Both the position numbers and the translations under genes were made by a program. From assembly GCA_019843655.1 (NCBI GenBank), contig JACDQD010000006.1:9416034-9480033 (forward strand): DNA of 64,000 bases, read 5' to 3'. This document shows, piece by piece, positions 40,801-53,557 of this stretch. Source of the DNA: Lethocerus indicus. Lineage: Eukaryota > Arthropoda > Insecta > Hemiptera > Belostomatidae. The number at the start of each line of letters is the position of its first letter. Position 1 is the stretch's first letter. The notes beneath the pieces were generated by a model. That model was not told the origin of the DNA. It saw only the letters and a program-made list of their open reading frames with translations, and did not search any database.

Positions 40801-42372
40801 CAGGGATTCCGTTTCAAATATTTGGGGCTGCAAATTAGGGGCCGGCTAGAAAAGCCGTCGGGAATAGAAACAGAGCTCGCGTTCCGGTAATAACCGACCA
40901 GGCCCCGGTTAAACTCACGCCACGTTTCCTCGGCCGCCCGCTGGTACGCCTTCTGCGCGGTTCCCATTTCGCCTCTAACTGTGGAAAACTAGGTGTTGAG
41001 AAAGTTCAATAATTGAGCGTGCAAACAAAGCTATTTTCAATGAGCACATCGCATTACGAAAATTTCTTAATCAAATACTGCAGAGATGACAAATACTCAA
41101 CGCGCATTTATTTGAGACTTAAGTAGGTAATAATGTACAATATCGTAAACGAAAAGTTGTATTTATATATGAGATAAAAATAAAAGTAAATAGATGAATG
41201 TACGCGTATTTATAATATTTACTAATAATAACAATAATTTAATATATGTAAGAGCGATATTGCTCATCAATTATAAATATTAAAAATTTGACTGTGTTCC
41301 CAAAAATTTGCGCTGGGTTCTACTCAAGAAAATAAATTCATTAAAAAATATCAATATACTCAAAATGTTAAATACGCAAAATTATATCATGTAGTAGTTT
41401 CGTATGAAGGAGAAGTTTCACTACGAAATTAGAAAATTATTTGAGTGTGAAAATAAAACTTGAATTAGTTGTGGGATCTAGTATCAAATAGATCCTTGTT
41501 TTCACAATTTATCGAATGAGAAGGCAGCAGTGTCTGTCAAATTAGCATTGCAGCATAAGTACACAGACTAAGTTACTGTCCTTTTTAAGAGCCGTGACTT
41601 GAATGACTCCGTGATAATGTGCGTGACCGGGCTGGTAGCCGTAAATAGGAATTTGAATAAACGGGTAAGGTGGTTTGAAAGCGTAATAAAACTTACCACG
41701 AAAACCTATATCGGGTTTAAACGGTAATTTCTATGGAAACAATCAAGTTGAAATATATTCGGACGTTGTTTTCGGAGTCAAACTCAATACAACTTCTCGC
41801 CCATTTCAGGTTTTTACACGAATATTTAAAGAGGTTTTCTCGTCATTCATTCGCCGAAAATTCTTTAATCAATTGTGTGTTTATTCGACCAAATTTATGC
41901 CTATTTTATTTTTATTAAAACAGAAATTGTCATTCAAATAAATACATTCATGTAACCAGTATGAAAATAATTTTAGATAGACTTCTATATCAATATGTTT
42001 GACGTTTAATACCGTTGTGAAAATAATGTAGTAATAATAATAATACAAATGTGCAACGCATTCAGAGGGAGCCACTCTATTTATGATTACACCTATTAAC
42101 TTAATTGAGTTTGATTGAAACAATTTGTCCATTCATTTGTATCAACAGAGCATTGTTCTCCCTGCAAATCGCACATTAATGTAACAATAATACCATCGTA
42201 ATTGAGGGTTAATTACGTGCAATTAGCTCAAATCTATGGACCTACGCAACACGGAACGGTCTGATTTAATCATAAGTAACCGTCATTAATTATCAAAATT
42301 GTTTTCCTTAGTAATGGTTGTTATTTTTGGGACGATGGAATTTAAATTTGTTTTCGTTTGTTTTCATTTCAG

Positions 42373-42487
42373 CCTACGGAAACCTCGGCTCAGTGCTGAG
42401 TTCACAGGGCAGGGTGGAGGAGGCCGAACAGTCCTTCAGAATGGCGCTGAAATACAGGCCCAACATGGCAGAAGTTCACTACAACCT
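42373..42487 (+). CDS. Tmtc2: TMTC2-like, internal exon encoding a TPR repeat
   Basis: Together with the last base of the preceding exon this 115-bp exon encodes 38 residues beginning AYGNLGSVLSSQGRVEEAE and ending NMAEVHYN. It is a textbook tetratricopeptide repeat: Tyr/Trp at the first consensus position, then GNLG, the GR-EEAE turn, the A-L-Y-RP helix B, and the start of the next repeat (Y-N-L). TPR arrays in TMTC proteins lie C-terminal to the membrane core, probably in the ER lumen, and bind partners or substrates. The acceptor is CATTTCAG ending at 42372 and the donor is CT/GTAAGT at 42487/42488, which matches the consensus very well. The exon ends in phase 2, so the final Leu codon is completed by the next exon, which I could not find downstream. 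The reading frame only makes sense when spliced to 25505, which ties the two exons to one gene. Confidence 0.93.
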
Positions 42488-44690
42488 GTAAGTATGGAAT
42501 AGCGTCCGTTTCATTGAATAAACGATCACTTCAATGTAAAAATTTAAGTTTTACGACATTATAGAGCATAAAAACAGCCGTCTTTCGCGCATTACAGTCG
42601 AAAAATATGAAATTGTTTTATATACTCTACAATATGCTATACAAAGAAAAGATCGTTTTAAAATTAGGCTCGGAATTATGAGGATGTTGATTTATTGATA
42701 TAGATCCTGTTAAGGGATTCAGGATGTTGGGAAGTTTTATTTAACTACCGCCTACAGAAACCCTCCGCTAGATAACTAGGTTGGGGTTCTAAATCCTCCC
42801 TGCTTAATTTGTAAGTCCATAAACATTCTTAGTACAGTTCCAATTTCCCCAGGCACGAAAGGAAATGTTTACCAGTTCATTGTCTCTGGTGACAGGCGGG
42901 ATCAGATTTTACAGCCGCTCAACCTAACAACCATTTCTTAAAATGTACCTCAAACGTTCTTAAATAATTAAAAAATCTGAAAATGAATTATTATAGTGCA
43001 CTATTTTCCTGTTTTATAAACAATTTTTCAATTTAAGGATGAACAATTTGTTTGTACGGTGGGTTTTTTTATAATTTCAATGCACTACGAAGATATTTAA
43101 CGATATGAAACTATTATTAAATTAAGAACGAAAACTAGCTCTATGTTAATTTGAGTTAAATTATAACATAAATTACTGTATTCACGAATTTGAACAAGTA
43201 CTATGATAAAGTCAATATACAGTCAAGTTCTTAGCGATCGATTAGAAAACGTTACTAACGTATATAGCACTCGGCCACACGAAGATACCAAAAGACGAAA
43301 TTATTTTCATTTTTCTCAGAATCGTGTCAGTTTCCAGATTAGGGTAGTCCCAATAAACGGATCTGTTAATCCCTTCCCCTCTAATAATAATTCCGATTTC
43401 TTATCTTGGGAATCCAAAGGGAAATTAAAAGGGGCTCAGGGGAAACTGAGGGGCCCTGGAAGAGAAAGGGACACAGTTGAAACGGCCATTTGAAATGCAA
43501 ATGTAAGCTGAAGGCGGCCTAACTTTCTGCTGAATCCCGTGCACAATTTCCCCCTTACAAATTTATTCTGGCTGTCAGTTTGTACAGTTTTATTACAGAT
43601 CACTAGCTCCGTCCAGGGCTTATTGGCGAGAGAGTTGCCGTCTAATAAGTCACTTCAGTTTAATGATCATTTAATATTCAGATATTCTAGTTCATATCTT
43701 GATACATAATCGATCTGCGAAATTATGTAACAAAATATTGTTAAGTGAAATTATTAACAGGACGTAAATAATATACATTTAAATGAAGTCTCTTATATCA
43801 CATCCAGTGTTTAATAAATTCACGATAAGTTGAAAAGCAAAAAACATTTGTGGAAATTATGTCCAACTAAATAGTGAATAATAGTCAATGTCAGTTCGTA
43901 AACAAAGCGGAGAGTAGAAGACATTTTAATTAGTGAGTTAATAATTTTATATTATGTTTTCATCTTTCTAAATGAGCGATGAAACGCCCGAGAGGAGACA
44001 GACGATAAAACAGGCGACAATATTTCGAACCAGTGGAGACGTTTCCTTAATAGAAAGTAACAAGCCGTGTTCCTCTCAGTAATAATTTGCCATAACTTCA
44101 ACTATGTCCCTATTTCATTAGATATTTCATAGTTAATATTCCACATTTTGACTTAATATCCATTTAACGGATACATACTAAAGTTTATCAATCAGGATGC
44201 TTCAGTTTGAAGAAAAATTATCTTCAATAACTGAACTGAAAATATTTTATTTTAATTATCGTTGAAATATGTTGCCAATTTTCGTATACTTCCACTGAGT
44301 CTTCTATGAGTTTAGCATTTCGTTAAAATGCTACTCTGTAACGAATGGTACTGATCCAGTGCATATGGATGAGCTTGTACTAGATTTACACAACAGTGAT
44401 GCACGCCAGAGTATTGTGATATTTACCCGAAAGGAACGCCATTTTTTCGGGTGGCACCTCGTTCGCGATATTGAAAGGGGTCGTCCTCGTGAAGGTTATG
44501 TCCCCCGCCCTTCATAAGGACAATGAAATTTGGGACTCGGCGAACTTTTATCGGACACGCGTCCCGCTTTAAGTTTTAGTCGGTCTAGTGGACCAAGTTT
44601 TGAAGGGGTGGAGAAGGGTGGAGGGAGGTGGTCCGCGCTCCGAGCGCTTTAGGTAATGGAGTGAAGGACAGAGAGAATATTTAGTGCCAG

Positions 44691-44801
44691 AGTGAGAGAG
44701 ATAGAGAGAGAGAGTATGAGAGAGAAGTGAGGGAGGGAGCGAGAAGAGAGTGTGAGGGAGAAAGTGAGAGGGAGCGTTAGAGAGTTAGAGAGCGGGGGAG
44801 A
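44691..44801. repeat. Long purine (GA-rich) tract
   Basis: About 110 bp of GAGA-rich sequence with only scattered T and C interruptions. GAGAG words are the binding sites of GAGA-factor proteins in insects, so a chromatin role is possible, but simple-repeat origin is sufficient. Confidence 0.85.
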
Positions 44802-46301
44802 GTGTCCCGGGGCACTTAGTCCGTGGCGCGAGGATTAGCCAACTACCAGTGACGGAGCATAACTTAAACCAAACTGAACCAACTGTGTCAAATGACTCCC
44901 GACATTGTGGACCTCCCATACTCGCCCATCAACCGAGTCTCTTCTCCAAGAAACTGCTTCAAATTTTAACTGTCGTCGCACTTTACAAACGACATTAAAA
45001 CCTCTCCGCCGTATTACCTTATGATTTATTATAATAGCCTGTATAATAAAGTTAACTGAAATAAAAAATTTAGTAGGATATTATTTCATAAAAAAAGAAC
45101 ACTGTTTTCAATTGACTCTATTAAAATATTTCCCTACCGTAGCAGTAGTAGTGGTGCACTCAACTATGAAAGGTCAATATACCAATTGGGAGCCATCCAT
45201 GGGGAACAAAGCCGGAAATATCACAACCTATGTATTCACGTGTGAGTGTATCTGTATACTGTAACCTTTCGGTTCGAACAACGTTCAAAACACCCAATGA
45301 AGATTTATTTCTAGTGGTCGATTAAAGTTTTCATTTCAAATATATTGAAATTGCTGCTTTAAAATAGCTTTATATCATAACATTGTATTTTATTTCCAGA
45401 ACTAATCAATTCACGCTAAAAAGCTGAATTCTTTCAAAACTCAAATTTTATACTTCGAACTTATTTTCGTACTTTATGGAATTCATTGAAAACGAGATGT
45501 GATATAGTCTTCGAAAAGAAAAATACACTTTACTGTTACCGCGTATTACGACTATAATTAGTGTATACTGACGGGATAAGGCGTTTGAAATTGTATTCTA
45601 TATTGAAATGATATTGGTCCGGTGTTATTGAAATAATGGTAGAATGGGGTATAACGGCGGTGATCGGTTGTGCCGGCTGCAAACAGACGTGACGGACGGA
45701 GGTTGTTCTCTAGTTGGTATTCGCGCGGACCCTTTCACCGAGGCGGACCTGTCTGTTTTCGTTGGCAGAAGAGATGTGCAAATAAGAAGTTGCCCGGCAT
45801 ACAAAGTACCCGCCGCCGATCCTCACCTCCGGTTCAACTCCGCTCAAATTGTGTTCCTATTGTCTCTTCCTTAAGGAAGCTTTGGCGGCGGGGTGGCTGG
45901 GTGGGGTAGGAAAGAAACTCTACAAATCCAACAGGCCTCCTCCGTTACTTTCTGTTTACAAGTTGGGATTTTTTTTTTCAGTTGTTTCACCCGCTCGAAG
46001 AAGAGTTTCGGCATGGGCCTGAAAGTACGGCTTAACTCTAACTAATGTGCCTCACGAATATACAAATTCGTATATCCCGAGAGATTCGCACGAACGTACC
46101 ATGGCCGGTTTGTTTTACAGACCTTTGAGATATTGTTACGTAGAATGTTGTCGATTCGTTACAATCAAAAGATAAAGATTAATTACACAACGTGGTAATA
46201 TGCTGATGAGACCAAATTTTTCAGAGACACATTAAATGTACGACGAATTTATCATTTACATCGCCTTCTCGCTACAGTCAGTAGCATACCATTAGTTTAT
46301 A

Positions 46302-46667
46302 CAGTGGGTGATCGGTTAACGAACATAATCCGTTCCAAGATTATGTTCGCTATCCGAATTGTTCGTTAACCGAACACCGATTTACCATATGTATATGTTA
46401 ATGGGAATTCGATTACATAATTCGTTCTGGAGATCCTAAATTTGAATTTAAAAAAATGTGATGACGTGCAGCGCACGCGCACATCCATTTTCAGGACGAA
46501 TTGAGGACTGGTGTCGGGTGTTCTGAGAGCCGAGAGGTTTTCGTTAGAATTAGTTTTTGTTCGTTATCCGAATATTGTTCGTTGTCCGAACACAAAAATC
46601 TTTCCTGAAAGTGTTCGTTGTCCGATTTGTTCGCTGTCCGTACTGTTCGTTAACCGATCACCCACTG
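46302..46667. mobile_element. 366-bp non-autonomous DNA transposon (MITE) with 24-bp TIRs
   Basis: The element begins CAGTGGGTGATCGG and ends with the exact reverse complement. The first 24 bases (46302-46325) and last 24 (46644-46667) are perfect inverted repeats. It is flanked by TA at 46300-46301 and 46668-46669, the target duplication of the Tc1/mariner/pogo superfamily. A CAGT-type terminus is compatible with pogo/Tigger-like elements; this subgroup is an inference. No transposase frame is present. A 13-bp motif of the form GTTCG(T/C)T(A/G)(A/T)CCG(A/T) occurs eight times: at 46345, 46361, 46559, 46577, 46613, 46629 and 46645 on the plus strand, and once inverted at 46312-46324. Perfect TIRs suggest relatively recent insertion into the intron. 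Confidence 0.9.
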
Positions 46668-49600
46668 TATATAATAGCAAATTCCTGCATTCGTGTACTA
46701 TGTAAATACCATTAATTATAAGTATAAACATAGTAAAACTATGTTTACTATTCACTCCCATGTCATTAACATTCCATTTCAACGTACAGATCCGGAGGCG
46801 AAATCGAATAGTCCACGAGTTAAATAATATTCCAAACACGCCGCACACAAATATCAGGAATGCTAATATGTAAATTGTAATGAGCTTGCACCATGAATAA
46901 TGCTGTTCCACTATTAATTACGGATATAATACTGAAACTGACCCAATCTAATACATGAAAGTGTGAAAACAGGATATTGCATTGCGTGCAATTTACAGGA
47001 AAAATAAAATAATATCCACCCCACGTACAATTTTCTGAACATAGTGTTATTACTTTCAGATACTTTGCCACCCCTGCATTGAAATCGTATTGATAAAATT
47101 TCGCGAAGCATTTGTGCAGTATATTGACCTCCTAAATTGTTTTTATTACCATACCATTTATGCGAATATATTACTGAGACGTCCCCTAAGCAATATTCTC
47201 GTGTCTTGTACAGATATCACTCGCCGCACAGTTGGCTTTCGGAGAATGTAAATTGGTATACACTGTTATATATCTCGGGTCGATCGTACACGATTACGGC
47301 TACTCCTATAACAATTATTATTATATTTGAGCAGAATACAACGATTAGATTTATTTTATGCCGATAAATAAAGAATATTAATTGTGGAAATATTCTTAAA
47401 TCAGTAATAGCCTTACAGACCTCTCGAAAAAGCTTTAAAACGTAATTGTTGCGAGAATGATCTGCCAAAAAATGAAAACGTAAACAAAATTTCATTAGGC
47501 ATTTGACAGTAGCGTTGCAAATTCGAAATAAATTTATTCCTACTCTCCTTATTTTGGATGTGTTATGTGATTAATTTAAAACATCTATTTGGTGTCCGTG
47601 AGACTTTTGAATACCGCCATTTTTGCGATCTTTTCAATTATGTGTCTTTTCACAGCACTGTCATTGTCGTTTTACTGTGTAGCAAAGTCACCGCACTTCA
47701 GAAAACACCTCAACACAAGATTTTTATTCCCCAAAACGTGTGAATTTCCTACCTAAATATGTACAAAGTTCTGTGTCGCGTAATTTGAGAATGCCGCTAA
47801 TTAAATAAGGAAAGATTTAAATCTATATATATTTGCGGTCTAGGATAAATAAATTATAAGTAATCGGGAAAGTGGCCTGTCTCTAGCGAATTTCGCAGTC
47901 GTAACCCCAGCGAAAGGAACGTTTAACGGGGACCGCGTACTGAATCCGTAGCGAGTTAAATGTTGAGGTTTAAAGGGCGGTGGAGGGCCGGTACCTGTGG
48001 CTGTTCAACACGAAGTGTGTTGCTCAAAGCCTATGTAGACGGGCGTCTATAACGTGGGGCGGGGGGGTGGCTCGATTAATATCCAAACCGTTATATTGAT
48101 CCCCTCGGCTGTCTCTGGGCCGCCCGCTCTCACTTTCTCACTCGCGCCTTCTCGCCCTCTCTGCCTGGCCCGCATCAACGCCCAAAGCCCTGATACGGCA
48201 TAATCTGAACAATCGATACCACAGACTCCACTAATCATCCATCCTGTCGAATATCACCCGGTAAGCTCCTCATTCCACGAGAGTCTTTCAAAATATAATT
48301 AGGAATTTAGATTTAATCCCTTTAGATTAGTTTTATTATTAGGTAAGATTTATGAGTGTGGAACACAGATTAAACGTGCCCGGTCCTGTCGTTATTTTAT
48401 ATTCATTTATACAACACAGACTTCGAGAGCATCAGATCATAAATATTCTGTTTGCCATTCACTTATAAACGTTTAGAGCATACTAAAGCGCGATCACTAT
48501 GATTAATATTCATATTAATTTATTCAACAATGAACAACGCTGGTACTCCCCGATCTACTTTCACAATACAAAATCAGGTAGCACGTTCATAAATTATGTG
48601 ATTAATGTACGACACAAATTCTAAAACGCACTTCACGCGTGATAATAAACGCCCAATTCAATTTAATGAAATTTGAGCAATTTCTAATTTATCTAAGCAA
48701 CCTATGGAATGGCTAAATTTTCGATTATTCCGCGTTATTATTATAACCGATTGAGATTAATGTTAGTCTGAACACGATACATTTCGTAATGTTGACGCTG
48801 CGGGGAAACCCACTGTTTCGGCACGTGCACCTCATTCGGTATATATTCGGGAATATATATTAGTGCCAACATGTCGCGCAGGTCAATGCAAACAGACTAC
48901 TGTTGGTTCAAGACTGCTTCAACACGCATTAAACTTGACAGAAGAGCGGTCGGACTAGGTTTGTTTTGGATCGGAGTCCCGGACATAAAACACGAACGGA
49001 TTGAATGCAGTAAAATCAATTTCACATATTCACTAATAGTTACTAGCGATGATAATGTTTAAAAATAAGTTAAATTTAAGTTATTTGATGACCGAGGAAT
49101 TGGGTAAAATTCGTTTAGCTAAATGGTTGCTTAGAAGTAATACCCGCGTTGAAATAAAAAATCAGTAATTGAACTAAATCACAAAATATTACTGTGAACA
49201 AATAACTAATTAATATATCAATCTATTAATGAAATGGATTATTATAATAATATTTTATTTATTATAGCTTTGGAATATTCAAAGCAAAATTATGCATTTT
49301 TTTACTGAATGAAATTTGTTTAAATGTACTTCTCTGTATTTAAGAAAAAATGTCCCATAGTTTTTCAATACGTACCTGAAATACTGTGTTGAAAGTAAAT
49401 AGGTGCATGCCCATCGATCATATTGTTATACGAAGGATAGCTTGCTGGATAAATTAAATTCCGCGTTACTATTCAGATATAGGCGATCTCAATATATGTC
49501 AGTTCAACGTCTGCAACAGGCATAGGTACGTAAGCCTCAGGTAGTCAATTCGAAGCCCCTTACATTAGTAGGGGGGTCGACGAACCATTGTAATCTAGCC

Positions 49601-52297
49601 GGCGGTCACCCCACCCCCTGTCCCAACCATTACCTAATACGCGGCCCCGGGCACAGATGTGTTCCCTGGATTACTAATATTAACTGTAAACGTCTAACGC
49701 ACGGGTGATTGAGTACGCAGTTAGGATTACACATGTTAAATTTATGGCGTCCCGTCGGTATCCGGTGGCCCCTGCCTTATGGTGGATGAGGTTGGAGGAA
49801 AACCAAAAAAATAATTGGCACAAGCACATTGTAAATTTTTATGTTTTCTAAGCTGACAAGTACCAAATAATTGCTACTGAAGAGCGCGTGAATTACTTTA
49901 ATTCTGTTGTATTATATTTCACTGAGGAACATACTTTTAAATTTGAATTGGTAGTAAATTAACGATGACTTTAGTCATCAAACTTTATTTCGATATTATA
50001 TAAATTGAAGAAGAACAATAAATTATCATTAAATGAATTATTTACGGTATCCAAGTTGGGAATAAAACTTAGGATGCATATTCTGAAAATAAATCTGTAT
50101 ATAAAAGAGTACTGGCTATTTTTACTAATACGGCGCTGATACTAGACTACGATACACATCGACAATGCATGTTTAGTATCATCGGCGTACTGTTTATTTC
50201 ATTCCTATTTATTATGGCTTGTATACACGAAATTATTTTTTTACTATTTTTCTAACATAGCGAAATTATTTTATATTTCCAATTTAATAAATTCAATAAC
50301 ATTGAGTCCCTTTAACATATTTACAAAATGAAATTTCCTACAGTTGCATCAGGTACGTTTTAGAAATTCATTGTTCGTCGCTAACCCTCTCAAAATATAA
50401 TTTAATGTTTGTCTAATAATTTGCTTCACCCCCGTTTTCGCTCTCCATTTCGCGATTTATTTCCATAAACGACGTTTTCCCTCCGACATAGTTTGAGAAA
50501 GATACAAGGGGTGTTACCCTCTAGTCTACCGTTGACGGGCGACCCCGCCTCTCCGCTCAGACCGAACACAGAGGTACACCTCCAACATAACAGTTACAAA
50601 TTAACGAATTTAATTCGGCGCATTTGCGTTTCACGTACCGCAGGCGGCGGCGGTGATCTACGCCACTCGTCTATATGATAATTTTCCCCCCCCGTCACGG
50701 TCAATTCACTTCTCCAGGAGGCGCCGAACACTTATGAAGTTCTATTTTAATGGACGCCCCACATGTGTACAATGTTTCCGCCCTCCTGTATAAATATAGC
50801 CATAATTCAAGCAGCGCCCTCAATTATACGAAGTCATTGCCCTTCCCTTCTTGCCCGAACTTCAACCCTTGTGCGACACTTATTTACGTAACAAGACACT
50901 AATATCTTTGTACGTAGTTCATAATTCGTGTCATGTAATTTATCAGTAAACAAGAACAAAACCGGTATGGCTGATTTGAATAAAAAATGTAATTTGCATG
51001 TAATTTAACATTTCACAGCTATATATTTTCCTTAAATTAGTGTAAGAGTAAATAATATGTTTTTGATTATAAACTAGTACCTATTAAGTACACAAATTTC
51101 AGTATTAATGTATATTACGAACAAATTTTATTGCGGAATGCTATTAAATATAATTTGTAGTTTATTGTTCTAAGCAACCACGTTGCAAACATTAATGTGA
51201 TTAATTAATTATACTATATATTCGATGCTTAAATGACATTAATAACAAGTCCGCTGATTTGGAGCTTGTGCTGCTACTAAAGACGGCTGGAATTCTTAAC
51301 CGATTCTACTGCCACCTCAGGAAGTTTTCATAACCACTCTTACGCCTTTTTTTTGACACTGAAGAAATTTCACATTCACTGCAAGTTTTATAAACCAGAC
51401 TCCAAAAAATAGTTTCAAATATTTTACTTATTTTCAGAAATAGGCGTGAAATATTTTCTCGGCCTGTGACAGACGGTATTTATGGGCCTCGGTTAAAAAT
51501 ATAATTTATCTCCAGTTAAGTTTTTGCGCCTTATCGTTTAACCTCCGCCGAGGGTTCACTACTGGGGGCTGGGCGGCGAGTAACCGTTACGAAACTTTTC
51601 TCTCATTCAAATCGGATTCATGAATTCAGTAATTATTGTAAAACGGGCCGTGGGGGGCGGCGGCAGCGATGAAAGGGCGGGGGGTGGTGGGCTCGTAATT
51701 GCGCTTAACTGAGCGGAGAACACCGGAATATTTCCAGCCGAAGTTTAGCCCGGACCCGGCGGCCCTAGAACACTTAATATTTGGATACAAATATGCCAGT
51801 CATTATTTGCGCATATTAAAAGGATGAAAATGAGTTTGTACGTGTTCAAGCTTACGAAATATCACAATATTATAAAAATACAAAAAATTATCCTGACAGC
51901 GAAGATCGATTCAACAATGTTTCTTTCAATTACTTAAACAACGCTATAGTTTTAATTAACCCAATAATAGAAAAGAAGCTGTAAGCCCCGAAGAGGGGAT
52001 GTCGGGCTTTCTGTTCGAAAACAAAGGGAGGGGGGAAGACACTTAAGCAAAGACTCCCTTCTGGGATTAGACTATGTTTATTCTAATAAACGAAAACAAA
52101 GAACACCGGTGAACGTTCCGCTCCGGGGGGGAGGGGAGCAAATAATCCCTAGGGATGGCACTTACCAAACACCAGGCATAGAAGGACCCGCATGGCCCGT
52201 GGTCTGCTTCCTAGGGAGTCTGCCAGCCATCCGACGCGGCCTCCTGCTTTAGTGTGGTCCACCCGCTTACTCGCTGAATCTCCGGCCTGTACGAAGA

Positions 52298-52401
52298 GTC
52301 CTCCAGTGGCTGGCTGGCCGGTCCCCGGCTGTCTCGAGGGTCCTCCGGCTGGCTGGCTGGTCCCCGGCTGTCTGAAGGGTCCTTCGGCTGGCTGGCTGGT
52401 C
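52298..52401. repeat. Minisatellite, about 2.6 copies of a 39-42 bp unit
   Basis: Units start at 52298 (42 bp), 52340 (39 bp) and 52379 (partial). Each has GTCCTCC, GGCTGGCTGG and GTCCCCGGCTGTCT in that order. Because 39 is a multiple of three, the minus-strand open frame 52582-52211 reads a 13-residue Pro/Ser-rich repeat (PASQPEDPRDSRG). Its coding status is doubtful. Confidence 0.8.
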
Positions 52402-52654
52402 TTCCTCTTCTAGTCCGTCCTCTTCTTCTAGCCGGCTCCTCTTCTCCCTGCTCCGATCTCGGACCGCGTATATACCCCCTTGCTTCAGGCGGGACCTCGT
52501 TCTTCCTCCTGACGCGGCGGTCGCCACCCCGGGGCTGGGATTCTGGCTGGGGGCGCGCCACGCCCTGCGGCCCCTCTACCACCGGGTGGGGCGGTCCTTG
52601 CCCAGGAAGTGTTGAGTCCAGCTGTTTGTGATTCGTTGGTCCACTTGGGATCCC

Positions 52655-52951
52655 TGACGCAGGAGTTCCCAGCGCCGGTGGCCGGATGTTTTTCGCGGGA
52701 ACAGCGCGTCACGCCGACGTGGTCCTGTTGAGCGTACCTCAGCTCGCTCTCACGTGAAGGTGATGAATTCAGCGTTTCGACAAATCGGCGAGTGTTCTAC
52801 TCGGAACTCTTACGCGGTAGTTCCCACCGCCGGTGGCCGGATGTTTTCGCGGGGATCGTGTTGGTTGCGTCCCGCCGACACGGCCCCCTCTCCTATCGGG
52901 TTTTGTCTTGCCTCCGCCCCGGTGGGAAAACGATGAGCTCAGCGGTTCGGC
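52655..52951. repeat. Diverged tandem duplication, ~155-170 bp offset
   Basis: Three blocks recur in the same order. GTTCCCA(G/C)CGCCGGTGGCC starts at 52665 and 52820. GCGTC(A/C)CGCCGAC starts at 52706 and 52867. GATGA(A/G)(T/C)TCAGCG(T/G)TTCG starts at 52762 and 52932. The offsets grow from 155 to 170 bp, showing indels between copies. Confidence 0.75.
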
Positions 52952-53490
52952 CGGCAGGCGGTCCCAATGGTGAGTGTAATTTATTACTAATAATTATCGA
53001 GTTAAATTCTAATCGGTCGGTTACAACGCCATTCGCATTTTCTAACCGTCTTTTATCGTAATTACAGCCATGCATGGCACCCGACTTGCTCGTAAACACC
53101 TTTAATAGCTAATCAACCAATCCATTAACAGATTAGAGTGGACTCAGTCCCCCGGCGGGAATCTGTGGTCTGAGCCGGTGCCTGTACGAGGTGGGCTTAT
53201 TTTGCCTGTAGTCGAAGGCGTCGAATTGACAAATTTCCCCTTTGGCCCCGCCATTGGTATGCATTGGGCGGCCGTTGTGGCCGTCTCCTCCCAGCCACCC
53301 CTTCCCCCCTTCATCGCCAAACTTCCTCCCCTAGCCACGCTCCATCCAACCACCCCCCCGTCCTGTTTCGCTCCGGTATTTCCGCCCCGGGGTAAATAAC
53401 GGGACCTGACCCGGCCTTCTCCCTTAAGTGAAAAAGGTGACTAAAATGGAAATTTTATCGGGTCGCGAGACACCCCCGTCTGCCCCTCAC

Positions 53491-53493
<3 letters not shown>

Positions 53494-53555
<62 letters not shown>
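53494..53555. repeat. (TA)n microsatellite, about 31 units
   Basis: The longest uninterrupted TA run of the window. It is likely polymorphic. Confidence 0.97.

Positions 53556-53557
<2 letters not shown>

Larger units (their letters stand above)
25506..42372 (+). other. Intron between the two TMTC2-like exons (16.9 kb)
   Basis: The donor GTCCGT at 25506 and the acceptor (TTTGTTTTCATTTCAG, ending 42372) bound this intron. Joining the exons gives AAA-GCC-TAC-GGA, which reads Lys-Ala-Tyr-Gly-Asn-Leu-Gly, the expected start of the first TMTC2 TPR. Inside are a purine tract (25981-26030), small hairpins near 27315, 29857 and 29955, a GC palindrome (30953-30965), the twin palindromes at 34937-34992, and CT and AG microsatellites near 37233 and 39929. 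ORFs such as 37566-37976 (136 codons) and 36250-36609 resemble no family I know and look like chance frames in GC-rich islets. The remainder holds nothing I can name. Confidence 0.9.
51984..52970 (-). promoter_or_regulatory. GC-rich block, candidate LTR fragment or antisense promoter
   Basis: This block differs sharply from its AT-rich flanks. Read on the minus strand it holds, in order: a diverged tandem duplication (about 52955 to 52655), a TATA box TATATA (plus 52469-52474) in a GC-rich setting, a 39-bp minisatellite (52401-52298), an ATG at 52193 opening MRVLLCLVF followed by a consensus donor GGTAAGT (52166-52160), an AATAAA-containing stretch near 52090, and a hairpin (AAGCCCCGA...TCGGGCTT on plus, near 51986-52014) ending in TTACA. 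Enhancer duplication, TATA box and polyadenylation-like signal in that order resemble an LTR. The ATG with donor also resembles the short first exon of a secreted-protein gene. No matching LTR end, target duplication or second exon was found. Confidence 0.3.
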
